Shown here in pieces: positions 53,143 to 61,763 of a stretch of 64,000 nt of DNA. The DNA is from Ignavibacteria bacterium (lineage in GTDB: Bacteria; Bacteroidota; Ignavibacteria; Ch128b). The notes beneath the pieces are model-generated. The model searched no databases. It was not told where the DNA came from and was given only the letters and a program-made list of their open reading frames with translations. A program made the translations under genes and the position numbers. The DNA lies in NCBI GenBank assembly GCA_013177855.1, contig JABLYA010000001.1, forward strand, positions 2,436,983-2,500,982, read 5' to 3'. The first letter of the stretch is position 1. Each line of letters opens with the position of its first letter.

Positions 53143-53388
53143 ATGAATAAGAAGATTAAAGTCAATCTAACCGGGAAAATTTTAGAAATAATCAAGCGTC
53201 AAAACAAAAGTTTGGTTAGGATCAGTTGTGATCCCTTTATGCTGGATCTGCCCTGTCCAGAGAATTGTGATTTCAGGCTAGAAGATTATGTGGTCTTGAG
53301 TTCTGAAATCATTATTAATCAAATAATAACAAGAGAAGAATTTAATCAACAATCAAAAAACAAAATGGAGGTGCAAGATGAACGATAA
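53143..53388 (+). CDS. Small HypC-like OB-fold protein, hydrogenase operon leader gene
   Basis: The protein has 81 residues. Its pattern of short strands (GKILEIIKRQ, SLVRISC, then LEDYVVLSSEIIINQI) resembles HypC/HupF-type chaperones, in which a similar motif ends GDYVLVHAGFAI. The N-terminal MC that binds iron in HypC is missing (MNKK). Three internal cysteines appear in SCDPFMLDLPCPENC. It is the first gene of the operon and overlaps hyaA by 11 bases, so a role in hydrogenase assembly is plausible (inference). No SD is seen before the ATG; a TTG lies one codon upstream. Confidence 0.6.
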   Translation: MNKKIKVNLTGKILEIIKRQNKSLVRISCDPFMLDLPCPENCDFRLEDYVVLSSEIIINQIITREEFNQQSKNKMEVQDER

Positions 53389-54487
53389 ACAACCTACCTA
53401 CTGGGAGGTGATGGAGTCGAGAGGATATACTCGAAGGGATTTCTTAAGATTTTGTTCTTGGATGGCTGCGTTTATTGGACTTGAAGCAACAGGAATTACA
53501 AAAGTCGTTCATGCAATGGAAACAAAACCAAGATTGCCAGTTGTTTGGTTTCATTTTCAGGAATGTACCTGTTGTAGTGAGTCATTTATAAGAACATCCC
53601 ACCCAATTGTGGCAGATATAATTCTTGATAAAATATCACTTGATTACACCGAAACACTTCAAGCAGCAGCTGGATTTCAAGCAGAAGAAGCTCTCCATAA
53701 TACAATGAAGAAATACAAAGATGAATATGTAATGCTCGTGGAAGGATCAGTTCCAACCAATGATAATGGAATTTATTGCACAATTGGTGGACGCACTGCA
53801 CTCGATATTGTTCAAGAAGCTGCTGAAGGTGCAAAGGCAATAATAGCCTGGGGAAGCTGTGCATCAAATGGGTGTATTCAATCCGCTAATCCAAATCCAA
53901 CAGGTGCAAAACCTGTTCACAAAGTCATTAGTGGAAAGCCAATTGTCAAAGTTCCAGGTTGTCCGCCAATTGGTGAAGTAATGGCTGGTGTAATTGTTCA
54001 CATCTTAACATTTGATCGAATTCCACAATTAGATGGTTTAGGAAGACCGAAAGCATTTTACTCAAGAAGAGTTCATGACACTTGCTATCGAAGACCAAAT
54101 TATGATGCAGGTTTGTTTGTTGAAACCTTTGATGATGAAAACGCAAAGAAAGGTTACTGTTTATACAAAATTGGTTGTAGAGGACCCGTTACATATAACG
54201 CTTGTGGAGTAACAAGATGGAATAATGGAGTAAGTTATCCAATTCAATCAGGTCACCCTTGCATTGGTTGCAGTGAAGAAAAATTCTGGGATAACGGTCC
54301 ATTCTATCAACATCTTGCCTCATTCCCTGGATTTGGAATTGAAACTACTGCTGATAAAATAGGAGTTGCGATTGGTGCAGCAACAGTTGCGGGAATTGCT
54401 GCTCATGCAATTTCAACAAACATTCGAAAGAGAAAACTAATTAAAGAAGAAATTAATGAAAGCAACGAAAAAGGAGGTGAACAATGA
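53378..54487 (+). CDS. hyaA: [NiFe] hydrogenase small subunit, six-Cys (O2-tolerant) type
   Basis: The 369-residue protein has a Tat signal (TRRDFLRF, residues 18-25), the FeS-cluster protein body and a C-terminal membrane anchor (about 335-350, GVAIGAATVAGIAAH). Proximal-cluster cysteines are C63, C65, C66, C161, C166 and C195. C65 and C166 replace the glycines of standard enzymes, and all the spacings equal those I recall for E. coli Hyd-1 (C17, 19, 20, 115, 120, 149). The distal and medial cluster ligands lie in HDTCYRR, CLYKIGCRG and CIGC. It passes electrons from the large subunit to the cytochrome b. SD GGAGG at 53366-53370. Confidence 0.95.
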   Translation: MNDKQPTYWEVMESRGYTRRDFLRFCSWMAAFIGLEATGITKVVHAMETKPRLPVVWFHFQECTCCSESFIRTSHPIVADIILDKISLDYTETLQAAAGFQAEEALHNTMKKYKDEYVMLVEGSVPTNDNGIYCTIGGRTALDIVQEAAEGAKAIIAWGSCASNGCIQSANPNPTGAKPVHKVISGKPIVKVPGCPPIGEVMAGVIVHILTFDRIPQLDGLGRPKAFYSRRVHDTCYRRPNYDAGLFVETFDDENAKKGYCLYKIGCRGPVTYNACGVTRWNNGVSYPIQSGHPCIGCSEEKFWDNGPFYQHLASFPGFGIETTADKIGVAIGAATVAGIAAHAISTNIRKRKLIKEEINESNEKGGEQ

Positions 54488-56199
54488 CAAGAATAGTTGT
54501 TGATCCAATTACAAGAATTGAAGGTCATCTTCGAATTGAAGTTGAAGTGAAAGATGGTAAAATTGTTGATGCTTACTCTTCAGGTACGATGGTCAGAGGT
54601 TTTGAAATCATATTAAAAGGAAGAGATCCACGAGATGCTTGGGCTTTTACGGAAAGAGCATGTGGTGTTTGCACAACTGTGCACGCTTTAGCTTCTGTAA
54701 GAACAGTGGAAGATGCACTTGGAATAGTCGTTCCTCCAAATGCCGAATTAATACGTAACCTTATGTTTTGTGCTCAATATCTGCAAGATCATGTTGTTCA
54801 TTTTTATCATCTTCATGCACTTGATTGGGTAGATGTTGTAAGTGCGTTAAAAGCAGATCCAGTTAAGACATCTGAAATTGCACAAAAAATTTCAAATTGG
54901 CCTAAAAGTTCACCAAAATATTTTTCTGATTTACAAAAGAGATTAACAGCATTTGTTAATAGCGGTCAACTTGGAATTTTTGCAAATGCTTATTGGGGAC
55001 ACCCGGCATACAAATTACCACCTGAAGTGAATTTGATTGGTGTTGCTCATTATCTTGAAGCACTCGAATGGCAAAAAGAAATTGTTAAAATTCATACTAT
55101 CTTCGGAGGCAAAAATCCGCATCCGAATTATCTTGTTGGTGGAGTTCCTTGTTCAATAAATCTTGATGAAGCAAATGCAATTAATGCTGAAAGACTCGCT
55201 TATGTCGGGAAATTACTTGATGACGCTCAACAATTCGTTGAACAAGTTTATCTTGCTGATGTTTTTGCTGTCGCTCCATTTTATCTTGAATGGGCGAATT
55301 ATGGTGGCGGCTTGACAAACTATTTAGCTTATGGTGACCTACCAACTGCAGGTTATAACGAAGTCTCGAAATTTAAATTCCCAAGAGGGGTTGTTCTTGA
55401 TCGTAATTTAAATGAAGTTCATCCCGTTGATGGAAAAAATCTTGAAGAGATTCAGGAATATGTCACTCACTCTTGGTATGAATATTCAGTTGGTGATGAT
55501 AAACCACTTCATCCCTGGAGTGGAGAAACAAAATTCAACTATACTGGACCAAAACCACCGTACGATTATTTAAATGTTGATGGTAAATACAGCTGGTTAA
55601 AAACTCCACGCTGGAATGGCAAACCAATGGAAGTTGGGCCTCTTGCAAGATTAATCGTTGGGTATGCATCTGGAAATGTAGAGATCAAAGAAGCAGTTAA
55701 TGAAGCCTTGAAAAAATTAAATGTACCTGCAACGGTTTTATTCTCTACGCTTGGCAGGACAGCAGCCAGAGCCATCGAAACAAGATTAATTGCAATCTGG
55801 GCAAAAGAATTTTATCAGCAGCTTTTGAATAATATTAAGAATGGAGATACTAGAACATTTAATCCAGAAAAATGGGAACCTTCAACCTGGCCCAGTGAAG
55901 CGAAAGGTGTGGGAATGACAGAAGCGCCAAGAGGTGCTTTAGCTCATTGGATTGTTATTAAAAATCAAAAAATTGAAAATTATCAATTAGTTGTTCCCTC
56001 TACTTGGAATGCATCCCCAAGAGATGCAATGGGTCAAATGTCTGCATATGAAGCTTCTTTGATTGGAACTCCAATAAAAAATCCAGAACAACCACTTGAA
56101 ATTTTAAGGACCATTCATTCATTTGATCCTTGCATAGCTTGTGCAGTTCATATTTATGATGAGAAAGGTCGTTACATTCATCAGCTTCAAACTTTTTAG
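54484..56199 (+). CDS. hyaB: [NiFe] hydrogenase large subunit
   Basis: The 571-residue protein carries the L1 motif RACGVCTTVH with C60 and C63 and the C-terminal L2 motif DPCIACAVH with C550 and C553, which bind the Ni-Fe(CN)2CO site. Fifteen residues follow the final histidine (IYDEKGRYIHQLQTF); these are normally cut off by a maturation protease, consistent with the hyaD-like gene downstream. It oxidises H2. ATGA overlap with the small subunit and SD AAGGAGG upstream. The Hyp maturation genes are not in this window. Confidence 0.97.
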   Translation: MTRIVVDPITRIEGHLRIEVEVKDGKIVDAYSSGTMVRGFEIILKGRDPRDAWAFTERACGVCTTVHALASVRTVEDALGIVVPPNAELIRNLMFCAQYLQDHVVHFYHLHALDWVDVVSALKADPVKTSEIAQKISNWPKSSPKYFSDLQKRLTAFVNSGQLGIFANAYWGHPAYKLPPEVNLIGVAHYLEALEWQKEIVKIHTIFGGKNPHPNYLVGGVPCSINLDEANAINAERLAYVGKLLDDAQQFVEQVYLADVFAVAPFYLEWANYGGGLTNYLAYGDLPTAGYNEVSKFKFPRGVVLDRNLNEVHPVDGKNLEEIQEYVTHSWYEYSVGDDKPLHPWSGETKFNYTGPKPPYDYLNVDGKYSWLKTPRWNGKPMEVGPLARLIVGYASGNVEIKEAVNEALKKLNVPATVLFSTLGRTAARAIETRLIAIWAKEFYQQLLNNIKNGDTRTFNPEKWEPSTWPSEAKGVGMTEAPRGALAHWIVIKNQKIENYQLVVPSTWNASPRDAMGQMSAYEASLIGTPIKNPEQPLEILRTIHSFDPCIACAVHIYDEKGRYIHQLQTF

Positions 56200-56208
56200 G
56201 AGGATGGA

Positions 56209-56880
56209 ATGAAAAATAAAGAAATTAAAAGAGTATATGTGTGGGAATTACCCGTTAGAATCTATCACTGGTTAAACTTTTTGGCCGTTCTCACTTTGTG
56301 CGTTACAGGATATTTGATCGGCTCACCACTAGCAATTAAAAGCGGAGGTGAAGCTTCTTTTAGTTATTGGTTTGGTACTGTTAGATTCCTTCATTTTCTT
56401 GCTGCGTTTATCTTCTTTTTTAATTTTATATTCAGGATTTATTGGGGATTTGTCGGGAATAAATTTGCAAACTGGAGAAATTTCATTCCAACATCCAGAG
56501 AACATTTTAAAGAGATAATTGATGTTTTAAGAGTAGATATTTTGCAATTAAGAATTAAACCGTTAAAATCAATAGGACACAATGCACTTGCAGGATTAAC
56601 TTATTTTTTGACTTTTCTTGCTTTTCTTTTTCAGAGTATCACAGGATTTGGTATGTATTCCGCTATGAGTAACTCATTCTTACCGAAATTATTTTCTTGG
56701 ATAGTTCCATTAATGGGTGGAGATTTTGCTGTTCGTCAATGGCATCATATGATGATGTGGTTTTTTATAATTTTTGCGATGGTTCATGTCTATCTCGTCT
56801 TCTATCATGATTATGTAGAAGGACGTGGTGTGACTTCATCTATGGTAGGAGGCTGGAAATTCATTGAAAAAGAAGAATAA
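56209..56880 (+). CDS. hyaC: Ni/Fe-hydrogenase b-type cytochrome subunit
   Basis: The 223-residue protein has four transmembrane helices and the HyaC-type heme histidines (RIYHWLNF near residue 19; RFLHFLAAF near 63; RQWHHMMMWF near 182; MVHVYLVFYHDYVEGRG near 197-213). It anchors the hydrogenase to the membrane and passes electrons from its FeS clusters to the quinone pool. A good SD (GGAGG) precedes the ATG. It is followed by a terminator. Confidence 0.94.
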   Translation: MKNKEIKRVYVWELPVRIYHWLNFLAVLTLCVTGYLIGSPLAIKSGGEASFSYWFGTVRFLHFLAAFIFFFNFIFRIYWGFVGNKFANWRNFIPTSREHFKEIIDVLRVDILQLRIKPLKSIGHNALAGLTYFLTFLAFLFQSITGFGMYSAMSNSFLPKLFSWIVPLMGGDFAVRQWHHMMMWFFIIFAMVHVYLVFYHDYVEGRGVTSSMVGGWKFIEKEE

Positions 56881-56904
56881 ATTCATTTTCGTTATCACCC
56901 TTTC

Positions 56905-56942
56905 AGTGGAGAGAGTCTTTTGGGCTCTCACCACTCTTTTTT
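56905..56942 (+). terminator. Terminator between hydrogenase cytochrome and maturation protease
   Basis: AGTGGAGAGAG (56905-56915) pairs with CTCTCACCACT-type arm (56925-56935): five plus five pairs with one A-A mismatch, extended inside by a G-U and a C-G pair, then a T-run to 56942. It would stop most transcription before hyaD, so hyaD may depend on read-through or its own start. Confidence 0.75.
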
Positions 56943-56952
56943 ATGTTGAATT

Positions 56953-57417
56953 ATGAATTCAAAAATTTTAGTTCTAGGCATTGGAAATTTATTAATGGGG
57001 GACGAAGGGATTGGAATTCATATTATTCGCGAATTCGAGAAAGTTAATCCATATAAAAATCTCGTCGATGTTGTTGATGGAGGAACTGGGGGCTTTCATT
57101 TGCTTTCGTATTTTCAAGATTATAAGAAAATTATAATTGTAGATGCAGCGATAGGAGATAAACCCGCAGGGACAGTTGAACTTATCAAGCCAAAATATTC
57201 ATCAGATTTTCCTAAAACGCTCACAGCTCATGATATTGGATTAAAAGACCTGATAGATTCAGCTTCCATTTTAGGTGAATTGCCCGAGATTAAGCTAATT
57301 ATCGTTTATATAGATAAATTTCATGAACTTGACCTTCATTTGAGTGAGAAAATTAGGTCGATTATCCCAGAAGTTGTAAAACTAATAACCAAAGCAATAG
57401 AAGAGTATATCAATTAA
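56953..57417 (+). CDS. hyaD: Hydrogenase maturation endopeptidase (HyaD/HybD family)
   Basis: The 154-residue protein has the HyaD/HybD nickel-binding motifs: VLGIGNLLMGDEGIG (about 6-20, metal glutamate near 17), VDGGTGG (about 39-45) and TAHDIGLKDLI (about 91-101, metal histidine). It removes the C-terminal extension of the large subunit after nickel insertion. No SD precedes the ATG, and it lies just after a terminator. Length is typical. Confidence 0.93.
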   Translation: MNSKILVLGIGNLLMGDEGIGIHIIREFEKVNPYKNLVDVVDGGTGGFHLLSYFQDYKKIIIVDAAIGDKPAGTVELIKPKYSSDFPKTLTAHDIGLKDLIDSASILGELPEIKLIIVYIDKFHELDLHLSEKIRSIIPEVVKLITKAIEEYIN

Positions 57418-57739
57418 GTTTTATTTGTTAATTAGTTTTTAGCTGATAAATATTTTATTCCTTACGCTGGATTGTTGTAGAATTAATTTTTCAATGAGCA
57501 AAGTTATTTTAATTTAATCGAAAGAAATAATTCGTAATTAATTTTTATTAATCAACCAAAAAGTCTCAGATAAGTATTTTCTTTTTTTTGATTTATCCAT
57601 CTTAGTATTTAATTAAATATTGATCAGTCAACTTTAAGCAAATTATGTTGATCATATATTATTGAGATTAATTAAATTATTGCTAAATTTTGGGAGATAA
57701 TTTATAGTTAAAAAACAGTAGGAATCAATATTTAAAATT
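57418..57739. other. 322-base gap before the sigma54 activator
   Basis: Very AT-rich, no RNA gene or strong hairpin. The only notable sites are TTGATCAGTCAA (57620-57631, a TTGA-N4-TCAA inverted repeat) and TTGATCAT (57648-57655), sharing TTGATCA 28 bases apart. They could be operators, but evidence is weak. Confidence 0.5.
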
Positions 57740-58711
57740 ATGAAACCTCTCGTCCTGCTTACAAAAAATCAAAAAATGCAGGATATCCTCTTTAAATTAG
57801 ATCAAGTTATTGATAGTGATAGCTCTATTGTCTTGATTGGTGAAACAGGTGTAGGTAAAGAGTTGTTTGCTGAATATATTCATAGAAAAAGTAAAAGATC
57901 ATTAAATCCATTTGTTAAAGTTGGACTTTCCGCAATTCCTGCTGAGTTATTGGAAAGCGAGTTATTTGGTCACGAGAAAGGAGCTTTTACTGGGGCAACA
58001 TCAGAGCGAAAAGGTTTATTTGAAATTGCAAATTCAGGCAGCATTTTTCTAGATGATATCGATGATTTCCCTCTTTCCCTTCAATCGAAGCTGCTTCGAG
58101 TTCTTGAGTCAAAGGAAATTTTAAGAATTGGAAGCAATACACCAATACCGATTGATGTTCGTTTAATTACAGCTTCCAAAGTTGATCTAAAAGACCTTGT
58201 TGACGCTGGAAAATTTAGATTGGATTTATATCATAGAATAAATGTAATACCGATTTTTATTCCACCACTTCGAGAAAGGCCAGAAGATATTCCTCTTTTA
58301 ATGGAATATTATTTAAAACATTATGCACCGGATAAAGACATTAAAATTTCAAATGATGCTTTAAGGCTTCTTATTCATTATCATTGGCCAGGTAATGTTA
58401 GAGAATTAAAAAACATTGCTCAACGGTTAGCGATTTTTGTAAATGAATTAATTGAACCTAAAGATTTACCAGTTGAATTCAATTCCGAAAATCCAATTCA
58501 TCTTATAGTTAAAGCTTGTAAACATTGTTTTATTGGGGATGGGATGGATTTTAATCAAGTGGTTAGTTGTCTGGAAATAAATTTAATTCAAGAGGCTTTG
58601 AGAAAAACTAAAGGAAATCAATCACAGGCAGCAAAAGCATTGGGATTATCACTTTCAACTTTTAGAGATAAAGTGAAGAAATATAAAATTGATATTAATC
58701 AATTAATTTAA
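57740..58711 (+). CDS. Sigma54-dependent transcriptional activator lacking a sensor domain
   Basis: The 323-residue protein starts almost directly with the AAA+ domain: Walker A GETGVGKE (34-41), the sigma54-contact loop GAFTGA (81-86), Walker B SIFLDDID (101-108), and a Fis-type helix-turn-helix at the C-terminus (about 280-320, NQSQAAKALGLSLSTFRDKV). It has no receiver or GAF domain, like PspF. The usual Walker B LDE reads LDD (D105, D106). It sits directly after the hydrogenase genes, whose promoter region has a -24/-12-like site, so hydrogenase is the likely target (inference, comparable to HoxA/HupR systems). Confidence 0.9.
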   Translation: MKPLVLLTKNQKMQDILFKLDQVIDSDSSIVLIGETGVGKELFAEYIHRKSKRSLNPFVKVGLSAIPAELLESELFGHEKGAFTGATSERKGLFEIANSGSIFLDDIDDFPLSLQSKLLRVLESKEILRIGSNTPIPIDVRLITASKVDLKDLVDAGKFRLDLYHRINVIPIFIPPLRERPEDIPLLMEYYLKHYAPDKDIKISNDALRLLIHYHWPGNVRELKNIAQRLAIFVNELIEPKDLPVEFNSENPIHLIVKACKHCFIGDGMDFNQVVSCLEINLIQEALRKTKGNQSQAAKALGLSLSTFRDKVKKYKIDINQLI

Positions 58712-58804
58712 TTTCATAGGTAATCCTTTCATTTCCAATTACTCGTCCTTCCTCTCATTTATATTCCTTAATTTTGTAATAAAAAATCTATCTATGGAGG
58801 TAAA

Positions 58805-59266
58805 ATGAACATTGAGAAAAAAATTGAAGAACTTGGTTATAAACTCTCAACACCACCCAAACCTCTTGCAGCATATATACCTTGTGTTAAAGTTGGTAAC
58901 TTAATTTTTACAGCTGGACAGGTTCCATTAGTTGAGGGTTCACTAAAATATTCTGGTAAAGTTCCTGTTGAAATTTCTGAAGAAGATGCAATAAAAGCAG
59001 CGGAACTTTGTGCACTGAATTGTTTAAATGTTATTAAAGCAGAAATAGAAGATCTTGATAAAATAAATCGAATTGTGAAAGTTACAGTTTTTGTTAATTC
59101 ATCTGATAATTATACATCTCACCCAAAGATTGCAAATGGTGCATCGGAATTTTTAGTTAAAGTATTTGGAGAAGCTGGTAAACACGCAAGAAGCGCTGTA
59201 GGAGTGTCTTCACTTCCACTCAATGCACCTGTTGAAGTTGAATTGATCGCTGAAATAAAAGATTGA
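58805..59266 (+). CDS. ridA: RidA-family enamine/imine deaminase
   Basis: The 153-residue protein is of the longer RidA (YjgF/YER057c) branch: LIFTAGQVPL (about 34-43), and HARSAVGVSSLPLNAPVEVE (about 124-143) with the conserved Arg that binds the carboxylate of the substrate. RidA hydrolyses reactive enamines from PLP enzymes. SD GGAGG at 58796-58800. Single gene. Confidence 0.9.
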   Translation: MNIEKKIEELGYKLSTPPKPLAAYIPCVKVGNLIFTAGQVPLVEGSLKYSGKVPVEISEEDAIKAAELCALNCLNVIKAEIEDLDKINRIVKVTVFVNSSDNYTSHPKIANGASEFLVKVFGEAGKHARSAVGVSSLPLNAPVEVELIAEIKD

Positions 59267-59294
59267 AGTAGTCTATTAAAAATTTTAACTGATT

Positions 59295-61763
59295 ATGTTG
59301 AGCAAAAACTTTTTCGCTTCTTTCTTGATTCTTCTGTATCCAGTTTTTTGTTTTTCAAATTCCTGGATTAGAATAAATCAACTAGGTTATGAACCAGGCG
59401 CTGTTAAAGTAGCGGTTTTGATTAGTGAAGAAAATATTCAATTGAAAAGTTTTCAAATTCTGGATGCAGTAACTGATAAAGTTGTATTTAAATCAAACAA
59501 AGTTTTCAGTGAAGGTCAATGGCAGAAATTTCAATCAACATTTAGATTGAATTTCAGTGAGTTTAATAAAGAAGGTGTTTATTACATAAAAGTCGGAAAG
59601 ATAAAATCACCAATTTTTCGAATTGCGAATGGACTTTATAATGGTTCCGCAGACTTTCTTTTACAATACATCAGACAACAACAATGCGGTTACAATCCAT
59701 TTCTGAAAGACTCCTGTCATACTCATGATGGCTTTATTGTTTATCATCCAGAAAAAGAAGGTAAACATATTGACGTTGTCGGCGGCTGGCATGATGCTTC
59801 TGATTATTTGAGATATGTAACGACTTCGGCAACTACAACATTTCATTTGTTGTTTGCTTATTATAAAAATCCACAAGCTTTTCAGGATAAATATGACGCC
59901 AGTGGTAATTTTGGCTCAGACGGAATTCCTGATGTCTTAAATTCAGCTCGATGGGGAATTGACTGGCTTCTGAAGATGAATCCAGCAAAAAATGAAATGT
60001 ATCATCAAGTTGCGGATGATAGAGATCATTTAGGCTTTAGATTGCCAACAGAAGATACAGTAAGTTATGGTAAAGGACTCGAAAGGCCTGTTTATTTTCT
60101 TAATGGTGAACCTCAGGGTTTGTTCAAGTATAAAAACAGAACAACGGGAGTTTCATCTACTGCAGCAAAATTTGCATCTACTTTTGCATTTGCAAGTCTA
60201 TTATTTAATGAACTCGATCAACGCTTGGCAGAAGTTTTAAATACAAAAGCTATTGATGCTTATGAGTATGCTCTCCAGAAACCAGGATTTACGCAAACTG
60301 CTCCGTGCCGTGCTCCATATTTTTATGAAGAAGAGAACTATTTTGATGATCTTGAACTCGCTGCCGCAACTTTGAATTTCAAGAATAACGGAAAATATCT
60401 TGAGGATGCAATTAGATTTGGTAGAGAAGAAAAAATTACTCCCTGGATTGGAAAAGATACAGCACGTCACTATCAATGGTATCCTTTCTTAAATCTTGGC
60501 CATTATTTTATTGTAAAATCAGCAGATGAAGAATTTAATAGAGAGTTTATTGGATACATTAAGGAAGGATTGAAATTGATTGAGAAGAAATCTAGAAGTA
60601 ATCCTTTTAGAATTGGAATACCTTTTATCTGGTGTTCAAACAACTTAATCTCATCAATTTTAATTCAATTTAGATTATATAACGAGCTTACCAATGATCC
60701 CGAATTCTTAGAATTAGAAGCGGCGCATCGTGACTGGTTATTCGGATGCAATCCCTGGGGAACAAGTATGATCGTTGGATTTCCCGAGTGGGGTGATTAT
60801 CCCGAAGATCCACATTCAGCATTTTCTGCGATATATAGCTTCCCCATCAATGGTGGATTAGTTGATGGACCTGTCTATACATCAATCTATAAAAATTTGA
60901 TAGGTATCAGATTGTATAAACCAGACGAATATGAACAATTTCAAACAGATTACATTGTATATCATGATGATTATGGAGATTATTCAACAAATGAACCAAC
61001 ATTAGATGGTACAGCAAGCTTGATAACTTATTTATCTTTTCTTCATAAATCGGATAAAATAAAATCGGAAAGGAATTTAATAAGAGATCAAGGTGGAATA
61101 ATCCGATTTGATACAACACAGAAAAAAGTGTATTTAATTTTTTCAGCTCACGAATTTGGTGAGGGACTTGATACAATTCTAAAGAGTTTAAGAAAATTCG
61201 ATATTAAAGCTTCATTCTTCTTCACAGGTGATTTTCTCAGAAATAAAAAATTTAATGGCTCGATTAAGCAATTGATTAAAGATGGTCATTATCTTGGTCC
61301 GCATTCAGACAAACATTTACTTTATTGCGATTGGAAGAACAGAGACTCGCTTTTGATTAATCAAATTGAATTTCTCAACGATTTGAAAAATAATCTTAGA
61401 GAATTAAGAAAATTCGGTATTAGCCAGAAGCAAATAAAATATTTTTTACCTCCCTTTGAATGGTATAATCAAAGAATTTCAGATTGGTCAAAAACTTTTG
61501 GATTAGAGGTTATTAATTTTACTCCGTCAACATATACTAACGCAGATTATACAACTCCTGATATGGCAAATTATAGAAGCTCTGAAATGATACTTCAGCA
61601 AATAGATCAAAAACTCAATTCAAGTTCTGATGCAATGAATGGTGTAATCTTATTAATTCATTGTGGAACTCATCCAGATCGAAAGGATAAGTTTTATAAT
61701 AGACTGGATGATTTAATACTTTTATTGAAAAATTTTGGATATGAATTTGAAACGTTGAATTAA
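59295..61763 (+). CDS. Secreted GH9 glycoside hydrolase fused to a deacetylase-like domain
   Basis: The 822-residue protein has a signal peptide (about 1-20) and an N-terminal CelD_N/Ig-like domain (about 24-112, IRINQLGYEPGAVKVAVL). The GH9 domain (about 115-590) has the catalytic aspartates in GGWHDASDY (D167, D170) and acid E567 in NEPTLDGTAS. The C-terminal domain (about 605-822) is NodB/CE4-like. Its motif 1, normally TFDDG, is FSAHEFGEG (H619, E620); motif 2 is HSDKH (670-674), motif 3 is LPPFEWYN, and a final LIH is kept. It probably attacks beta-1,4-glucans or a related acylated polymer; substrate unknown. Confidence 0.88.
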   Translation: MLSKNFFASFLILLYPVFCFSNSWIRINQLGYEPGAVKVAVLISEENIQLKSFQILDAVTDKVVFKSNKVFSEGQWQKFQSTFRLNFSEFNKEGVYYIKVGKIKSPIFRIANGLYNGSADFLLQYIRQQQCGYNPFLKDSCHTHDGFIVYHPEKEGKHIDVVGGWHDASDYLRYVTTSATTTFHLLFAYYKNPQAFQDKYDASGNFGSDGIPDVLNSARWGIDWLLKMNPAKNEMYHQVADDRDHLGFRLPTEDTVSYGKGLERPVYFLNGEPQGLFKYKNRTTGVSSTAAKFASTFAFASLLFNELDQRLAEVLNTKAIDAYEYALQKPGFTQTAPCRAPYFYEEENYFDDLELAAATLNFKNNGKYLEDAIRFGREEKITPWIGKDTARHYQWYPFLNLGHYFIVKSADEEFNREFIGYIKEGLKLIEKKSRSNPFRIGIPFIWCSNNLISSILIQFRLYNELTNDPEFLELEAAHRDWLFGCNPWGTSMIVGFPEWGDYPEDPHSAFSAIYSFPINGGLVDGPVYTSIYKNLIGIRLYKPDEYEQFQTDYIVYHDDYGDYSTNEPTLDGTASLITYLSFLHKSDKIKSERNLIRDQGGIIRFDTTQKKVYLIFSAHEFGEGLDTILKSLRKFDIKASFFFTGDFLRNKKFNGSIKQLIKDGHYLGPHSDKHLLYCDWKNRDSLLINQIEFLNDLKNNLRELRKFGISQKQIKYFLPPFEWYNQRISDWSKTFGLEVINFTPSTYTNADYTTPDMANYRSSEMILQQIDQKLNSSSDAMNGVILLIHCGTHPDRKDKFYNRLDDLILLLKNFGYEFETLN

